Notes: a model not told the origin generated them from the letters alone. 64,000 bases of DNA from Tolypocladium sp. Sup5 PDA-1 (GCA_000750105.3 JPHH03000059.1:124001-188000), one strand, 5' to 3'. Numbered from the stretch's first letter, positions 46,801-58,062 are shown. Made by a program: numbers and translations.

Positions 46801-48375
46801 GCACGGCTTCGACGAGAGATGAGGCGGGCCTATGGAAGTTAGGGGTTTCAGGTACTCCATCAGGAACGGCCACCCACCCGTCCCAAGAGAGCCCGTGGCT
46901 AGTCGGCGACAGTTGCGTGAGCAATTACCTTTAGCTCGGCCCTAGACCAGGTTCCTCAGGGACTATGCAACCTGCGATGGGACCCTGGTCCACCCAATGG
47001 TTGCGATTTCAGGCTTGTCTGGGGCTTCCTTGCCTGGGTCGTGCTGTGTGAGCGGGTGGGTGGGCATCATCATCTCATCCTCAGCAGGGGCTAGGGCACT
47101 CTATTCCGGATGCCGTACGGCGCGACAGTGGTCGGGTCGTTTGTCGCCAGCTCCAGCCCGTGCTCGCTGGAGTTTCCTTGTCGATGGAGATGGCGGACCC
47201 GAAGCCGATCGCGAGGCTCGTGTCTGCTGTTGGCTCGCGGCCGACCAACAGGTGTTGCGTTGCTCCCTTTGTTAGGTAGGGAGGCGGAGAAAGGCTGAAG
47301 CGAGGGAATCTGTCCAGACTCAGCCAGAGAAGATGAATCCAAATCCGACCCGACCTGGACGCTGACGGCGCGCGGGAGTGGCAGTTCCAGCTCCAGTCGC
47401 AGCTGGTGGTGGTGCACAGGCTACCTCACGCAGCCGACAATCTGAGTCGGGCTTGGCACTGTGTACTCGGGTGCAGGGGCCTGGGGTTGGGCTTCCAGCA
47501 TGCACCTGGACCGTGCTCCCGGTACCGCCTCACAGTGCGGTTCGGACCCCTCCTCCCTGGTCCCAGGACTCGCAGCAGCGCTCGTCCAGCCCATTTCGCC
47601 CCTCCGTGGCCCTGAGATCAACAGTGCGGCCAGGCACGGTACAGGTACCTGGCCCCACCACGGGCAGTTACAGCAGCCGCCCACTCCCGGCCTACGGCCT
47701 GCGGTGCCTCGCCTCTGGGCGGGCTGCCTTTGCCGCATTGCCTCGCCTGCCCTGCTGGCTCCTCTTCTGCTAGCACTCAACTGGAACTCACCTCCCAGCC
47801 CTCCGCTCCCTCTTTTCTCTCCTCCCCCCAATCCCCAAGCCTGCCTGTCGCGGAAGCACGACGAGACGCCTTTGTCTTGCGCCTGGCATCTCATCTTCCT
47901 CGCCTCTCTTCTCTCCCTCTCCCCCTCTCTATCCGTATTCCGCCACCGATTGGCACCTGTCGTCGCAAGTAGAGCTTACAGGGTGAGTTGGCCACCGGAC
48001 ACTGGACCGCTGTTTACCCCGTCCCTGCGGAGTCCCCGACCATCGCTGCTGTCCAGGAGGCGCGAACCATCCCCATGCACTTCGCACGACTCGTGCAAGC
48101 ACTCTCAAATAATACCACGCAGCTCCCCCATTTCTGTCACAGCATCTCCCTTCTCCATCATTGTTGCACCTTGTTCGCGCGGTCCTTTGGCACCATCGTC
48201 GGCGTAGTGACGTCTCTAGCGTTCCTCGCCCCTTTTGCTGACCGGATCACGTTTGCTACAGTTCCGCCGGCGACTCTGGTCCATCGTTTGCGCATAATTC
48301 AGCTGCGGCTACTCTCGAACCACATCGATATTTCCTTCCTAGAAGCGTCGCCGCGATCGTTTAGACAACGTCAAA
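43887..48375. other. gene-poor region upstream of the G-alpha gene
   Basis: About 4.5 kb without a firmly supported gene. A (CT)n run lies at 44830-44848. One 91-codon frame with a signal-peptide-like start is listed as a weak candidate. A degenerate tRNA-like stretch near 45450-45520 lacks a matching acceptor stem. The last ~600 bp are pyrimidine-rich, as is usual for a strong fungal promoter/leader, and GGGTGAGTTGG near 47978 could be the donor of a leader intron of the G-alpha gene. Confidence 0.5.
46478..46753 (-). CDS. weak candidate: small secreted protein
   Basis: An ATG-started frame of 91 residues in the gene-poor region. Its first 16 residues, MLCWLVVLMIASVTEA, resemble a signal peptide, followed by a hydrophilic chain and a dibasic run (HERRRKRQDA) like a Kex2 cleavage site near the C-terminus. 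There is only one Cys, no recognisable domain, and codon usage is not decisive. It could equally be chance; listed so it can be tested. Confidence 0.2.
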   Translation of the reverse strand: MLCWLVVLMIASVTEATNTVYGLRVDESFYWSRFRHVAARGNPDDEPSPFPELFSMSWPTQMFLLPRNWTMDHIAHHERRRKRQDAAPHGG

Positions 48376-49659
48376 ATGGGTTGTGGAATGAGCACGGAGG
48401 AGAAGGAGGGCAAGGCCCGCAACGAGGAGATTGAGAACCAGCTGAAGCGGGACAAGATGATGCAGCGCAACGAGATCAAGATGCTGCTTCTAGGTACGTC
48501 GCCTCTCGCCCTTTGATTTCGCCGTCCGCTCCATGCTGGTACTCTCCAGGCTGGCGCGGATTGCAACCGAGAATAGCCTGCTAACCGGCTGCGACAGGTG
48601 CTGGTGAATCCGGCAAGTCCACCATCCTCAAGCAGATGAAGCTCATCCACGAGGGTGGCTACTCTCGCGATGAGCGAGAGTCGTTCAAGGAGATCATCTT
48701 CAGCAACACGGTGCAGTCCATGCGCGTCATTCTCGAGGCCATGGAGTCCCTCGAACTGCCCCTTGAGGACCAGCGCATGGAGTACCACGTCCAGACCATC
48801 TTTATGCAGCCGGCCCAGATCGAAGGCGATGTTCTCCCCCCCGAGGTGGGCGGCGCCATCGAGGCCCTGTGGAAGGACCGCGGCGTGCAGGAGTGCTTCA
48901 AGCGATCCCGCGAGTACCAGCTGAACGACTCGGCGAGATAGTGAGTCTCTTCACTCGCAGCCAACACCTGACCCTGGTCCGCTAACAGTCTTGCAGCTAC
49001 TTCGATAACATTGCCCGTATTGCCGCCCCCGACTACATGCCCAACGACCAGGATGTTCTGCGGTCGCGAGTCAAGACGACGGGTATCACTGAGACCACAT
49101 TCATCATTGGCGACCTCACTTACCGAATGTTCGACGTCGGCGGCCAGCGATCTGAGCGAAAGAAGTGGATCCACTGCTTCGAGAACGTCACCACCATTCT
49201 CTTCCTCGTCGCCATCTCTGAGTACGACCAGCTGCTGTTCGAAGACGAGACTGTCAACCGCATGCAGGAGGCTCTGACTCTGTTTGACTCCATCTGTAAC
49301 TCGCGATGGTTCATCAAGACGTCCATCATCCTCTTCCTGAACAAGATCGATCGATTCAAGGAGAAGCTGCCCGTCAGCCCGATGAAGAACTACTTCCCCG
49401 ACTACGAGGGCGGCGACGACTACGCCGCGGCCTGCGACTACATCCTGAACCGATTCGTCAGCCTCAACCAACACGAGACGAAGCAGATTTACACCCACTT
49501 CACGTGCGCTACGGATACCACCCAGATCCGCTTCGTTATGGCGGCCGTCAATGGTAGGTCCCCTGTTTGCATTGCCACTGGTGGGCAGTGTGTTCGTGGC
49601 TAACGTCTTCTCCAGACATCATCATCCAGGAGAACCTCCGGTTGTGCGGCCTGATCTAA
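48376..49659 (+). CDS. gna1: Heterotrimeric G-protein alpha subunit, group I (GNA-1/CPG-1/MagB type)
   Basis: Four exons, 48376-48493, 48598-48940, 48997-49553 and 49616-49659, give 353 residues, the standard length. N-terminal [10 protein letters not shown] gives an N-myristoylation Gly and a palmitoylation Cys. The nucleotide-binding motifs are all present: P-loop GAGESGKS (about 40-47), switch [10 protein letters not shown], switch [22 protein letters not shown] and TCATDT. The C-terminus CGLI is the Gi-type ending with the Cys that pertussis toxin modifies in relatives. Group I subunits couple receptors to cAMP and control growth, sporulation, mating and virulence in filamentous fungi. 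All splice junctions keep phase (48493/48598, 48940/48997, 49553/49616). Confidence 0.97.
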
Positions 49660-51260
49660 ACGATTTCTTCCCTTGTCAATTTTTTTGTTTTACAACACGA
49701 ATACCCTCAAACTCGATAACGACCACCCGAAGGGCCACGGAGACACGGCTCATGATTTTTTTGACTGTACTCGTATCAGCGCTGCGGGGGACCTGGAGAC
49801 CTCTCGTGATTCCCCTCCCTCTGTGACTTCCTCTCTCCGATATACCGACATGCGGTGCGTTTGCTGCTGAATCACGAGCGACATCGGCTGTCTTGGGGAG
49901 GTGCGGACGTGCGGGAGGCACGCTGTACTGCAAGATGATATCTTATAGGGGCAGAGGAAAACGGGCCTCTGGACGAGATTGGGCCAGGAGGAGAGCATAC
50001 GGTGTCGGGGCCTCGAGGGGAAAATACTGCATCTCACAGAATGATGCAACAGCGGTGGTCATCTACTTTGTTTAATTACGAAAAACTCTTTTTCCTACCT
50101 CCTTTTATTTGCCTTGTTGTGCGCGCTCTCACCTGTGGGTGGTCTGATTCATATTATTCTGAGGTACTGAGAAGGTCTGGCGGTGCCCGATGGTAGACGG
50201 AGGAGGGTTGAGGGTCGTTCGTGGACACAGGGCGGGCGTATAGTCGGCAGGCATACCAAGAGATGCGTAACCTCTTAATTCAAAGCCTGTAAAGTTATCT
50301 GCTCCCGGTCGAGCAGTGAATGTTTGAGTGAGAGACACTTGGTACCAAATACTGCGTTCGCGATGGATTCAAGTCAAAGGTGAGACGGTCAGAGTGTGCG
50401 GTCAAGGGTCTTTTGTCAGCCCCTTATACCAAGGGGGAATATCGCGATCCTGATGTGCTATATGTAGTACATCGCCAGCGTCTCACGCTATGAGATCGAA
50501 AAACAAATCAAGAACTTGTCTCTGGCCAGGCAGATTCCGTAGTTCCCTGGTATCCAGCTGCGGTACTGGTACATGCAAAACGAAAAACCCTGAAAGCACA
50601 CACACAAAAGGCTGGTTGTCAAAGAACCGAGCCTGAAACAAACGAACAAAGATCCTGCGTTGGTCCCTTTCTAAGTTCCAAGTATCCTCCTTCCTTGCGC
50701 GGTTACCATGTTTCCCTGCGATGCCTGAGATCTGAAATCGACTTGAGGATTTGCAGAGACAGATATCAAGGAGTGGGTGGGTGCGGTGTCGGTGGTGTCT
50801 TGTTGTGGTACTGGGGCACTGCCGGTCCGAGTCCAAGTGGAGATGCAAAACAAGTTCGTAACCCGGGGCCGAGACAGGTGCCTGCCTGTCTTGAGCCAGC
50901 GGGTGGTGGTCGTAAACGGAAATGGGTATCTCAGAGATGATGCATCGTAACGGTCTGTGGCAGGAGACTTAGTAGGTGTTCAAGTGGCATGCGGCAAGGG
51001 GATGAGGGCTTACCATAACGTCGTGTCGCAATCGTCACGCAAGCGTTGCCAACTGGCAACTGAGGGTATCAACAATCGATGCCGCAAAAATGCAAAACAA
51101 ACAAATCCAGTCCGAAGTTTCGACAGTGCCATGCCGGACAGCTGTAGCTGCCAGCGACGGCCGTCTGTAGCCTGGTCGAAGAACAAAGACATATGGGGAA
51201 GAAAGGTGGTGGTGAATCTGGCGTCTAAACAAAGGAAGAATCAGGATCCGACCCCGTATA
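49660..51260. other. intergenic between convergent G-alpha and DUF3716-like genes
   Basis: 1.6 kb of shared 3' flank; no gene, RNA or repeat was supported. Confidence 0.5.
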
Positions 51261-52748
51261 CTAGGAGGCATCGGCCTGATCTTGCTGAGCCTGAGCCTGG
51301 GCCTGAGCCTCCGCGTCTCGGATCTCCTGGGCGGCGCGCTCCTCGGCGATGCCCTCATCGATGCCCTCGGGGCTGCGCATGTACTCGTCGTACTCTGCAA
51401 TTCGCATGCCGAGTTCCTTAGCTGCGGCTTCGATTCTTGCAATGTACCTCTGTCGGCGAGAGATGTTGCCCACGCCGTCCCAGCCGCGGTTGATGGCACG
51501 TCGAGCAGCGTCAGCCATGCGCCACTGGGCGATGTCGCTGCCGTGGAGCTGGCTGAGGGTGAGGCCGTTGGCGTAGTTGGCGCTGCCGGGCTGGATCTGG
51601 GCAGCGGGCATTGGGGGAGGAGGAGGAGGAGGAGGAGCAGGGGCGGGTGCAACGGCAGGCTGGTGATGAAGCTGGTAGGGCATCATGGGAGCAGGCTGCT
51701 GCTGCTGCTGGAGCTGCTGCTGCTGGGGAGCTGGCGGAGCAGGGCCGGCGGACGAGGACTGCTGCTGGTATTGGGCCTGCGGCTGAGGATTATTGTTCTC
51801 TGCGGTTCGAAGAGTCAGCCCCATGTTGGCGTGCAGGTTGCGTGATGCAAGTATGTGTGGAGAGGAGTTGTGGTTGAAAGTGCGGGTGTGTGGTGGTGGT
51901 GGCATGTAAGAGACAGGTGGGAGAGGGCAGGGAGAAACAGAGGAGATGTAAAAGTACTTACCATGAAACGTACACCTCGAACCGCTGGCGTTGAACCAGC
52001 AGTTGGAGCAGCTGCCACACATCTGGCCGTCATAGACGACGCACGTGGTCCAGGGCCCGTGGCCCTTGTGGCAGTTCTTACAGGACCTGGGGGCCTCTTC
52101 GCCCGTGACGTGAGCCAACAAAGCCTCGACGTTGCTACGTCGTTCGATGTTGAGCTTCTGGTCAGCACGACGCTGGATGGGGTCGCGCAGGGCGGGCTCG
52201 CTGGCGAGCTTCTTGCAGAGAGCGCTGTCGATCTTGACGGTGTTTCCGTAGGCCGCGATGACGACTTGCTCGCCGGTGACAGGCTGCTGATGCTGTGCCG
52301 CAAGGACGCTGGCTGTAGCGGTCGTGTTTGCAGCACTCGAAGGCCCGGCGAGAGAGGCCTGCTGGGTCTGGGTGCTCTCGCTCATCTGCTGGAGCTGCTG
52401 CTGCTCCTGCTGGGAATGGTTCTGATAGCCCTCGTCAATGGCATGCTGGAGGATAGCCGATTCAACAGAGTCGTGGGCCGCCGCAGGTGTGTTTCCAGCA
52501 GCAGAGGCATTGACCGCCGTGAAGGCGTTGGAGTGCTGGACATGGCCGCCTTCACCGCTGCTCGTCTCGCTCGGCTCAGGAGAGACAGAGATGCGAAGCT
52601 GAGACCCGCTGTTGTTGGCCTGAGCCTGGACGAAGCCCTGGAGCTGCTCCTGGGCGCTTGGCGATAGAGATGGCTGTCGACTCCCGCGGCGCGACCCCGA
52701 GGCAGGCTTGGACACCTTGCCGGACGATTTACCGCCCCGACCAGCCAT
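51261..52748 (-). CDS. Gln-rich protein with fungal Cys-cluster (DUF3716-like) domain
   Basis: Two exons, 52748-51962 and 51799-51261, give 441 residues. A Ser/Gln-rich N-terminus leads to VKIDSALCKKLASEPALRDPIQRR, then a Cys/His cluster CKNCHKGHGPWTTCVVYDGQMCGSCSNCWFNASGSRCTFH, the pattern of the fungal DUF3716-type putative zinc-binding domain. After it come poly-Gln and poly-Pro stretches and a C-terminal helical segment (RRAINRGWDGVGNISRRQRYIARIEAAAKELGMRIAEYDEY). The composition suggests a nuclear regulator, but no target is known. The intron (51961-51800; GTAAGT...CCGCAG) is 162 nt, in frame and stop-free, so retention would give a 495-residue variant. Confidence 0.75.
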   Translation of the reverse strand: MAGRGGKSSGKVSKPASGSRRGSRQPSLSPSAQEQLQGFVQAQANNSGSQLRISVSPEPSETSSGEGGHVQHSNAFTAVNASAAGNTPAAAHDSVESAILQHAIDEGYQNHSQQEQQQLQQMSESTQTQQASLAGPSSAANTTATASVLAAQHQQPVTGEQVVIAAYGNTVKIDSALCKKLASEPALRDPIQRRADQKLNIERRSNVEALLAHVTGEEAPRSCKNCHKGHGPWTTCVVYDGQMCGSCSNCWFNASGSRCTFHGKYFYISSVSPCPLPPVSYMPPPPHTRTFNHNSSPHILASRNLHANMGLTLRTAENNNPQPQAQYQQQSSSAGPAPPAPQQQQLQQQQQPAPMMPYQLHHQPAVAPAPAPPPPPPPPMPAAQIQPGSANYANGLTLSQLHGSDIAQWRMADAARRAINRGWDGVGNISRRQRYIARIEAAAKELGMRIAEYDEYMRSPEGIDEGIAEERAAQEIRDAEAQAQAQAQQDQADAS

Positions 52749-53156
52749 TGCGCCGGGGGAATTGAGGGTGCTGACTGGGATGGTGATGGTCTCAAGGTCT
52801 CAAGGACTGAAGGGCTCGTGAAGAGGGCGAATGGGGATGTCAGAGGACAAGTCGGGGGAGGTGATGCCGCGCGGGTCAAGTGTGTAAGTGAGGCTGGTGA
52901 CGATGTAAGAGAGTTTGTGAGGGCAGCTGGGAGCACCTGGCGCGGGGTGGCAGAGTATTTATACCCGTGAGGGCGGCGGTCCGACGTGCATGGTGATTGG
53001 TCAATGAATGAATGAATCAATTGCGCTTCGAGGGCGAGCACATTGCGCGGCGCGCACAACGTCCCCATGCACACAATACGAAGGAGCACAATGTGTTGAA
53101 TGGCGATGGTGTAAGTGAATCATCAGGTGATGTGTCAGCAAGGAGTTGAATGGCAG
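52749..53156. other. upstream region of the DUF3716-like gene
   Basis: About 400 bp, presumably promoter and leader of the minus-strand gene, adjoining the degenerate repeat array. An ATTGGTCAATGAATGAATGA stretch near 52994 contains a CCAAT-type box in ATTGG orientation. Confidence 0.4.
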
Positions 53157-53848
53157 CGCGCCTATTCAAGTATGCAGCCTGCAGCGGCGAGTGCGTGCCA
53201 GTGCATCATCGTCACTTCAACTCCAAGGGACAACTCGTCTCAATACGCCATTGTGCAATTGGCCTCGGTCGGCCTTGGTCCTACGTACTTGAAGCTCCGG
53301 CCGGGTAACGTTACGGCCGCGCCTATTTGGGGAGCATCATGGAGTTGCTGCGGTGAATTGGTGATGCACCTCACTCGCACCAACGTACCTCCTTCAACTC
53401 CAAGAGGCAATTCCTCTCAGTAATATACTCTGCTCGAATTAGTCTCAATTTTACTTTATCCAGGCTCTTACGTACCTGAACATACAGGAATACGGCTGCG
53501 CCAATTCATTTATTAAAACCGCCATGGGGCTGCGGTGATGCACGTCGCTCGATCACTGTCACTGCAACCCCAAAGGACAACACCTCTCAGTAATCTAACC
53601 TGCTCTGATTGATCTCAATATACGTCACCCAGACTCTTACGTACTTGAATCTCCAGGCTGAATACTGCCGCGCCTATTCTATCGAGAGGGTCATGTGGCC
53701 CGGAGCGGCGATGCACCTCATCAGAGTCATCACCGGCACTCCAACTCCAAGAGACAATCCCTCTCAATAATCTATTGTGCTCTAGTTGATCTCGATCTCT
53801 CTTTATCCGGGCCCCTAACCACTCGAGCCTCCGGGCTGATTCCACATG
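53157..53848. repeat. four degenerate ~175-bp tandem repeats
   Basis: Units of about 162-180 bp begin at 53157, 53319, 53498 and 53669, each opening with a variant of GCGCGCCTATTC. Shared blocks recur in order: GTGATGCACCTC, CAACTCCAAGAGACAA, CCTCTCAGTAATCTA, TGATCTCAAT, CTTACGTACTTGAA and CTCCAGGCTGAATAC. The units are perhaps 60-75% alike by eye, so the array is old. The last unit runs into the final codons and stop of the CDC123 gene (53815-53848), suggesting that the array was seeded by the 3' end of that gene or the reverse. Confidence 0.75.
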
Positions 53849-55077
53849 TCGCCCCCTCTGCCTTCCGTTATGTCCTTCCACTGCTGCGCAAACTCCCGCA
53901 GCCCGCCGCCGCCCGCAATGCTCGCATCGACAACTTCCTTTGGTAGCTTGTGCGCCGAGTACTGAGGCGTGCTGAAGTTGAAGGCCGCAGGGTCGTCCCT
54001 CTCTATGAGCCGCAATTCTGGCGCGACATCCGGGCTGTATTCGACGTCGGCATCCTCGTCAGTCTCGTCCGCGCCACTGTCCTCCCCATTGCCGTCCGCA
54101 CCGGCTTCGGCTGAAGCAGACCCGTAGAGCGGGTCTTGAACCTCCGTGTCTAGAAGCTCCTGCCATGAAAACAGCAAAGTGTCAGTCCGGGGTGCCCAGG
54201 GGTTTATGTCCATCAGGCGGACCTTGCCCAGGCCATCGCCCGCCAGCGAGTTCTCAGGGATGTAGATGTCAAAGGTGAAGCTGGCATCGGGGAAAGTGAG
54301 CCGAAGCTTTTCTCTGAAAAACGACCGGATCTTCTTCCAGATATGCGGACGGAGCCCCTCCAAGAATGCGTAGTAGTTCAGGTCGCGCTGCGTGATGCCA
54401 ATGAGCGAGCGGTGCTTGACGAAGCACCGGAACTCGAGGGCGACGTGTGGGGTGAAGAAGGGCCGGAGCACGAGCACCGGCGCAAATGGCCGGGAGGGTG
54501 GGGCCGGCGCGCAGCCGTCGAATGCGTGCGCGAGGTCGTGCGAGACAAACGACGACGACTTGAGCAGCAGGTAGACGTCGTTGGGCGTCGTGCACTTGAG
54601 CGTGTTCTGGTGCGGCGATATCCACTTGGCATCCTTGGGCGACGACCAGTTGAGCTTGGGCGCCACGGCGCCGCCCAGCTCTGCGATCTTGTCCTTGATC
54701 AGCTGGTGCGTCTCCGGGAACCTCTCATTTGGCGGCAGCCCCGTCGCCGCGTTGTCGTCCTCGTCGCCTTCGTCGTCTGATGAGTCTTGACGCTGTGCGT
54801 TCAGAGCGCCGGCGGACCCGGACGCTTGCCATTCCTCCTCCTCCGCTTCATCACCATTCCCCTCGTCGTCGTCGGCCAGGACGATGCCGTCTTCCTGAAG
54901 ATACGACACGACTGACTGCGGCAGTGGGATGATCCGCGACTTGAGGCACGAGCTCCGGTATCTCGGGAACCACGCGTCGTATGAGCAGTTCTGGATGTGA
55001 TCCTTGGTGACCGGGGGGAAGACGAGCTCCCCGGAGTCCCCTCCGTCCTGCGCGTCGACGGACGGCAGATGAGGCAT
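53815..55077 (-). CDS. cdc123: Cell division cycle protein 123 (eIF2 assembly chaperone)
   Basis: A single frame of 420 residues from the ATG at 55077. D123/Cdc123 is an ATP-grasp-like chaperone that assembles the eIF2 gamma-alpha contact and so controls translation initiation. Family hallmarks are present: CSYDAWFPRYRSSCLKSRIIPLP, LIKDKIAELGGAVAPKLNWSSPKDAKWI, VYLLLKSSSFVSHDLAHAFDGC, VALEFRCFVKHRSLIGITQRDLNYY, FDIYIPENSLAGDGLGKVRLMDINPWAPRTDTLLFSW. Two acidic insertions are seen, one after LADDDEGNGDEAEEEE and one (GADETDEDADVEYSPDV) near the C-terminus, both common in fungal Cdc123. The last ~11 codons overlap the final unit of the neighbouring repeat array. Confidence 0.93.
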   Translation of the reverse strand: MPHLPSVDAQDGGDSGELVFPPVTKDHIQNCSYDAWFPRYRSSCLKSRIIPLPQSVVSYLQEDGIVLADDDEGNGDEAEEEEWQASGSAGALNAQRQDSSDDEGDEDDNAATGLPPNERFPETHQLIKDKIAELGGAVAPKLNWSSPKDAKWISPHQNTLKCTTPNDVYLLLKSSSFVSHDLAHAFDGCAPAPPSRPFAPVLVLRPFFTPHVALEFRCFVKHRSLIGITQRDLNYYAFLEGLRPHIWKKIRSFFREKLRLTFPDASFTFDIYIPENSLAGDGLGKVRLMDINPWAPRTDTLLFSWQELLDTEVQDPLYGSASAEAGADGNGEDSGADETDEDADVEYSPDVAPELRLIERDDPAAFNFSTPQYSAHKLPKEVVDASIAGGGGLREFAQQWKDITEGRGGDMWNQPGGSSG

Positions 55078-55478
55078 TGTCGCGACGTTTGAGGATATGT
55101 TGAAGACCACTTGGTAAAACAAACTTGTCGTACTAGATGGATGGGCTCAATGATCGCATGTGCACTGCACCAGGTTCCCTTTGCGACGTTGACTCAATCT
55201 CGTCGTCGCAACTTGACTCACTCCCATGAATTTATGCATGTCCCTGCAGTTAAACTATGCGACGCCACCCCACGCTTATCAATTCTGCCGCTCTTTATCG
55301 CCGCAAATGGCCTCACCGCCTACTATAAGTGTCGAATTTCCTTGAGCCAGCATCCCTTTAGCGTCATTCCCCCACCAGCTCTAGCACTGCATCTGCCATC
55401 TTGAACGTGCAACAACCACTTCAGTCAACGCGCGATCTAAAGACTCAAGATCTGTGCTGCATCTTTACTCCTACCACA
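55078..55478. other. divergent promoter region of CDC123 and CWC21
   Basis: 401 bp between divergent start codons, presumably a shared promoter. No specific site identified. Confidence 0.5.
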
Positions 55479-56029
55479 ATGTCAGACAACGTCGGCCTCT
55501 CCACGCCGCGAGGCAGCGGAACCTCCGGCTACGTCCAGCGCAACCTCGCCCAGGTGAGGCCTCGCGACTACGGCGCGCCGTACCCAAAGGACCTAGACAG
55601 CCTGCGACATAAGCAGCGACAGCCGGACAAGGGCATCCTCGAGCACGACCGCAGGCGCCAGATTGAAGTCAAGGTGTTTGACCTGAGAGACCAGCTGGAG
55701 GAGGAAGAGTACGTCCTGGGCGCACGCGCGCCAAGATGCCATGCTAATCACTTGTTTCCAGAGTTGACGAAGAAGAGATCGACCGCCGTTGCGACGAGCT
55801 GCGGAAGAAGCTGACTGCAGAGTCCGATTCTGGAAAGGGCAACAACCCCAGACGGGCGTTCAAGGAGCACCAGGTCCACGAGATGGCGGACGCCAAGATC
55901 AAGGAGAGCGAGCGGCTGAGAAAGGCGCTCAAAATCAGCTCCGACTACGAGGAGGGTAGCCACTGGAAGAGGCAAGAGGAAAGGCTACGCAGCGCGCTAG
56001 AGAAGGAAGAAGACGAAGGGAAGGATTAA
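55479..56029 (+). CDS. cwc21: Pre-mRNA-splicing factor CWC21
   Basis: Two exons, 55479-55708 and 55762-56029 (intron GTACGT...TTCCAG), give 165 residues. It opens MSDNVGLSTPRGSGTSGYVQRNLA, the near-invariant start of Cwc21/SRRM2-type proteins, with KDLDSLRHKQRQPDKGILEHDRRRQIEVKVFDLRDQLEEE and then the cwf21 helix VDEEEIDRRCDELRKKL, which is split by the intron. The short charged tail fits the yeast-like protein. Cwc21 sits at the catalytic centre of the spliceosome, contacting Prp8 and Snu114. The exon junction (GA + A) keeps the coiled helix continuous. Confidence 0.93.
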
Positions 56030-56909
56030 AGCCGCGCCGCTGAACACTCAAGCGCCTTCGCCGGAACTGGGCCGAGCAGTTCGGGCGTCGGCCGTTTGAG
56101 GCATACAGGCCATCACGGATATCCACCATAACCATTACCAACAACCGTCGCATGCAGCATATAGCCACAGTCCCAGTGGAGGCGTCATTCAGCCGGCGCG
56201 GTTTGGAAGGATTATTCTGCACACGGACGACGGTTTCGACGGGCCTCGGGTTATGGAGGCCCGTCTGACGAATGCCCCGGCGATTATCGAGCTTATTGCA
56301 GGGAATTTTCCGGGATACTGCGGTCTGCACAGCCTCTCTTGAAGGGAAGGCACATGGTGGACATGAGCAGACCTTGGTGCAGCGGATGGGAGGAAGCTTC
56401 AATCATCGTCCCTGTTGTCCACCACGATCGAAATCTTGGGCTCTGGAGGCCGCAAAGCGCGGCATGAGATGAGCAGCTAAACCGGTCGATGGAGTCTTGT
56501 CCAATGAGCCGTAGTATTCGTGCGGCAGGTTATGAAACACAAACATTTGATCATCTGTTTTGTTGACGTCGTATGTTTATGAATGTACTGATCTGCCCAT
56601 CTCTGCGAGAGCACAACAACCACGGGAGGTCTTGACGAATGGTACCATGTTACAGAGTAAATTAAAAGAATATATACTGTCATGTCACAAGGCATCTTCC
56701 ATTTTAAGCACCTTCTATTGCCATCAAGTTTGTTTCGAGGTTGGATGCTGGATGAGACCTCGGCCTACCCTAGAGCTCCATGACGCTTGGCGCTGCAGCC
56801 ACATGGGCTAGTCCGTCATCATCGATAAAGCTTCCAGAACAACACACGTCACTTCTTCAAGACGCAACCTCCCGTTCTTCCGAACCCGACAAAGTCACCA
56901 CACTGCAAC
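56030..56909. other. intergenic, CWC21 3' side and USE1 upstream region
   Basis: 880 bp without a supported gene; the left part is 3' flank, the right part presumably the USE1 promoter. Confidence 0.5.
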
Positions 56910-58062
56910 ATGGCGCGACTTTCGAATGGCCCTGTAACGATCCCGGGTAGCGGGCGAAGCTCTCCCGACCTCGCTTTTGTCGAACTGTCACAGCTGCTCT
57001 CTCGATTACAGCAGATCCTCCTGCATCCCACCCCCGAGCGCGAACGACGGCTGCGGACGAGCGAATACGAGAGGGCTAGAGTAGAAGCGGTAGGCTTTCC
57101 CACGACAGCGTATTTGAAAGCGCAGTGGCTTACAGAAGGCGTTGCAGAATCTCGACTATGCGCGGGCGGTGCTCACCAGGTTGGAGCAAGATGCGATGGG
57201 CGTCAAGGCGCCGGCGCGGCGGCTCGAGATGCAGGGCGCATTGAACGCGCATAGAGAGTCGTTGGAGACACTGATGGACCGGCTGGAGGATCTCAGGCAG
57301 GTGAGTGATACCAGGGCTCTGCATGATGCCTCGCGATGCTGACTGCGTGTGTAGATTGCTGCGGACGACGAGGAAGACAGCTCAGACGAGGAGGACCTCT
57401 TGGGGGACATAGTACCGACGCCGAGCGAGAGCATAGATTCAACGTCCGTCGATGCACGGGACGAGAGCCCCGTCGAATCGGCAGTGCCACATCCTCCACC
57501 ACTAGAACGCGTCGTCATCCCCGAAACGCTGGCGACACCATGGCAGCCCCCTCCCGAGGACATCTCACCAAGAACAGCAGAACTACCCGCCCTCGCTCCC
57601 ACGCAAATAACCCAAACCCTCCGCGCCCGCTCCTCCAACCAACCACCACCGCCCTCCCCCCCCTCGCACACCACCGCCCGCGCCGCCCTCTTCGCCAACC
57701 GGCGCAAGCAGCCCGCCGGGCCGCAGACATCCACGGCCACCGCGGAAGCCATCCTTGACCACCAGCGCGCCGAGCAGGACGTGCTATCCGACTCGATCCT
57801 CAAGATGGCAGGCGCGCTCAAGGCCAGCTCGCAGCGCTTCTCGACGACGCTCGAGACGGACAAGGAGGTGCTGGGCCGCGCGGGCGACGCCGTGGACAAG
57901 ACGGAGCGCGGGATGGAGGCCGCGAGGGGCCGCATGGGCGCGCTGAGGAGGATGACGGAGGGGAAGGGGTGGTGGGGGCGGATGATGCTGTATGCGTGGG
58001 TGTATGGGCTCATGGTGACGCTGATGGTGCTGGTGTTTGTGATGCCGAAGCTGCGGTTCTGA
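56910..58062 (+). CDS. use1: ER SNARE USE1
   Basis: Three exons, 56910-57089, 57148-57300 and 57355-58062, give 346 residues. The N-terminal helical region (LAFVELSQLLSRLQQILLHPTPERERRLRTSEYERARVEA, then NLDYARAVLTRLEQDAMGVKAPARR) matches the Use1 domain. A Pro/Ser-rich linker follows, then the SNARE helix (ILDHQRAEQDVLSDSILKMAGALKASSQRFSTTLETDKEVLGRAGDAVDKTERGMEAA) and a single C-terminal membrane anchor (LYAWVYGLMVTLMVLVFVM). Use1 is the Qc SNARE for Golgi-to-ER retrograde fusion with Ufe1, Sec20 and Sec22. A second in-frame acceptor 12 nt upstream (exon start 57136) would add KALQ; the downstream one fits the family better. Confidence 0.9.
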
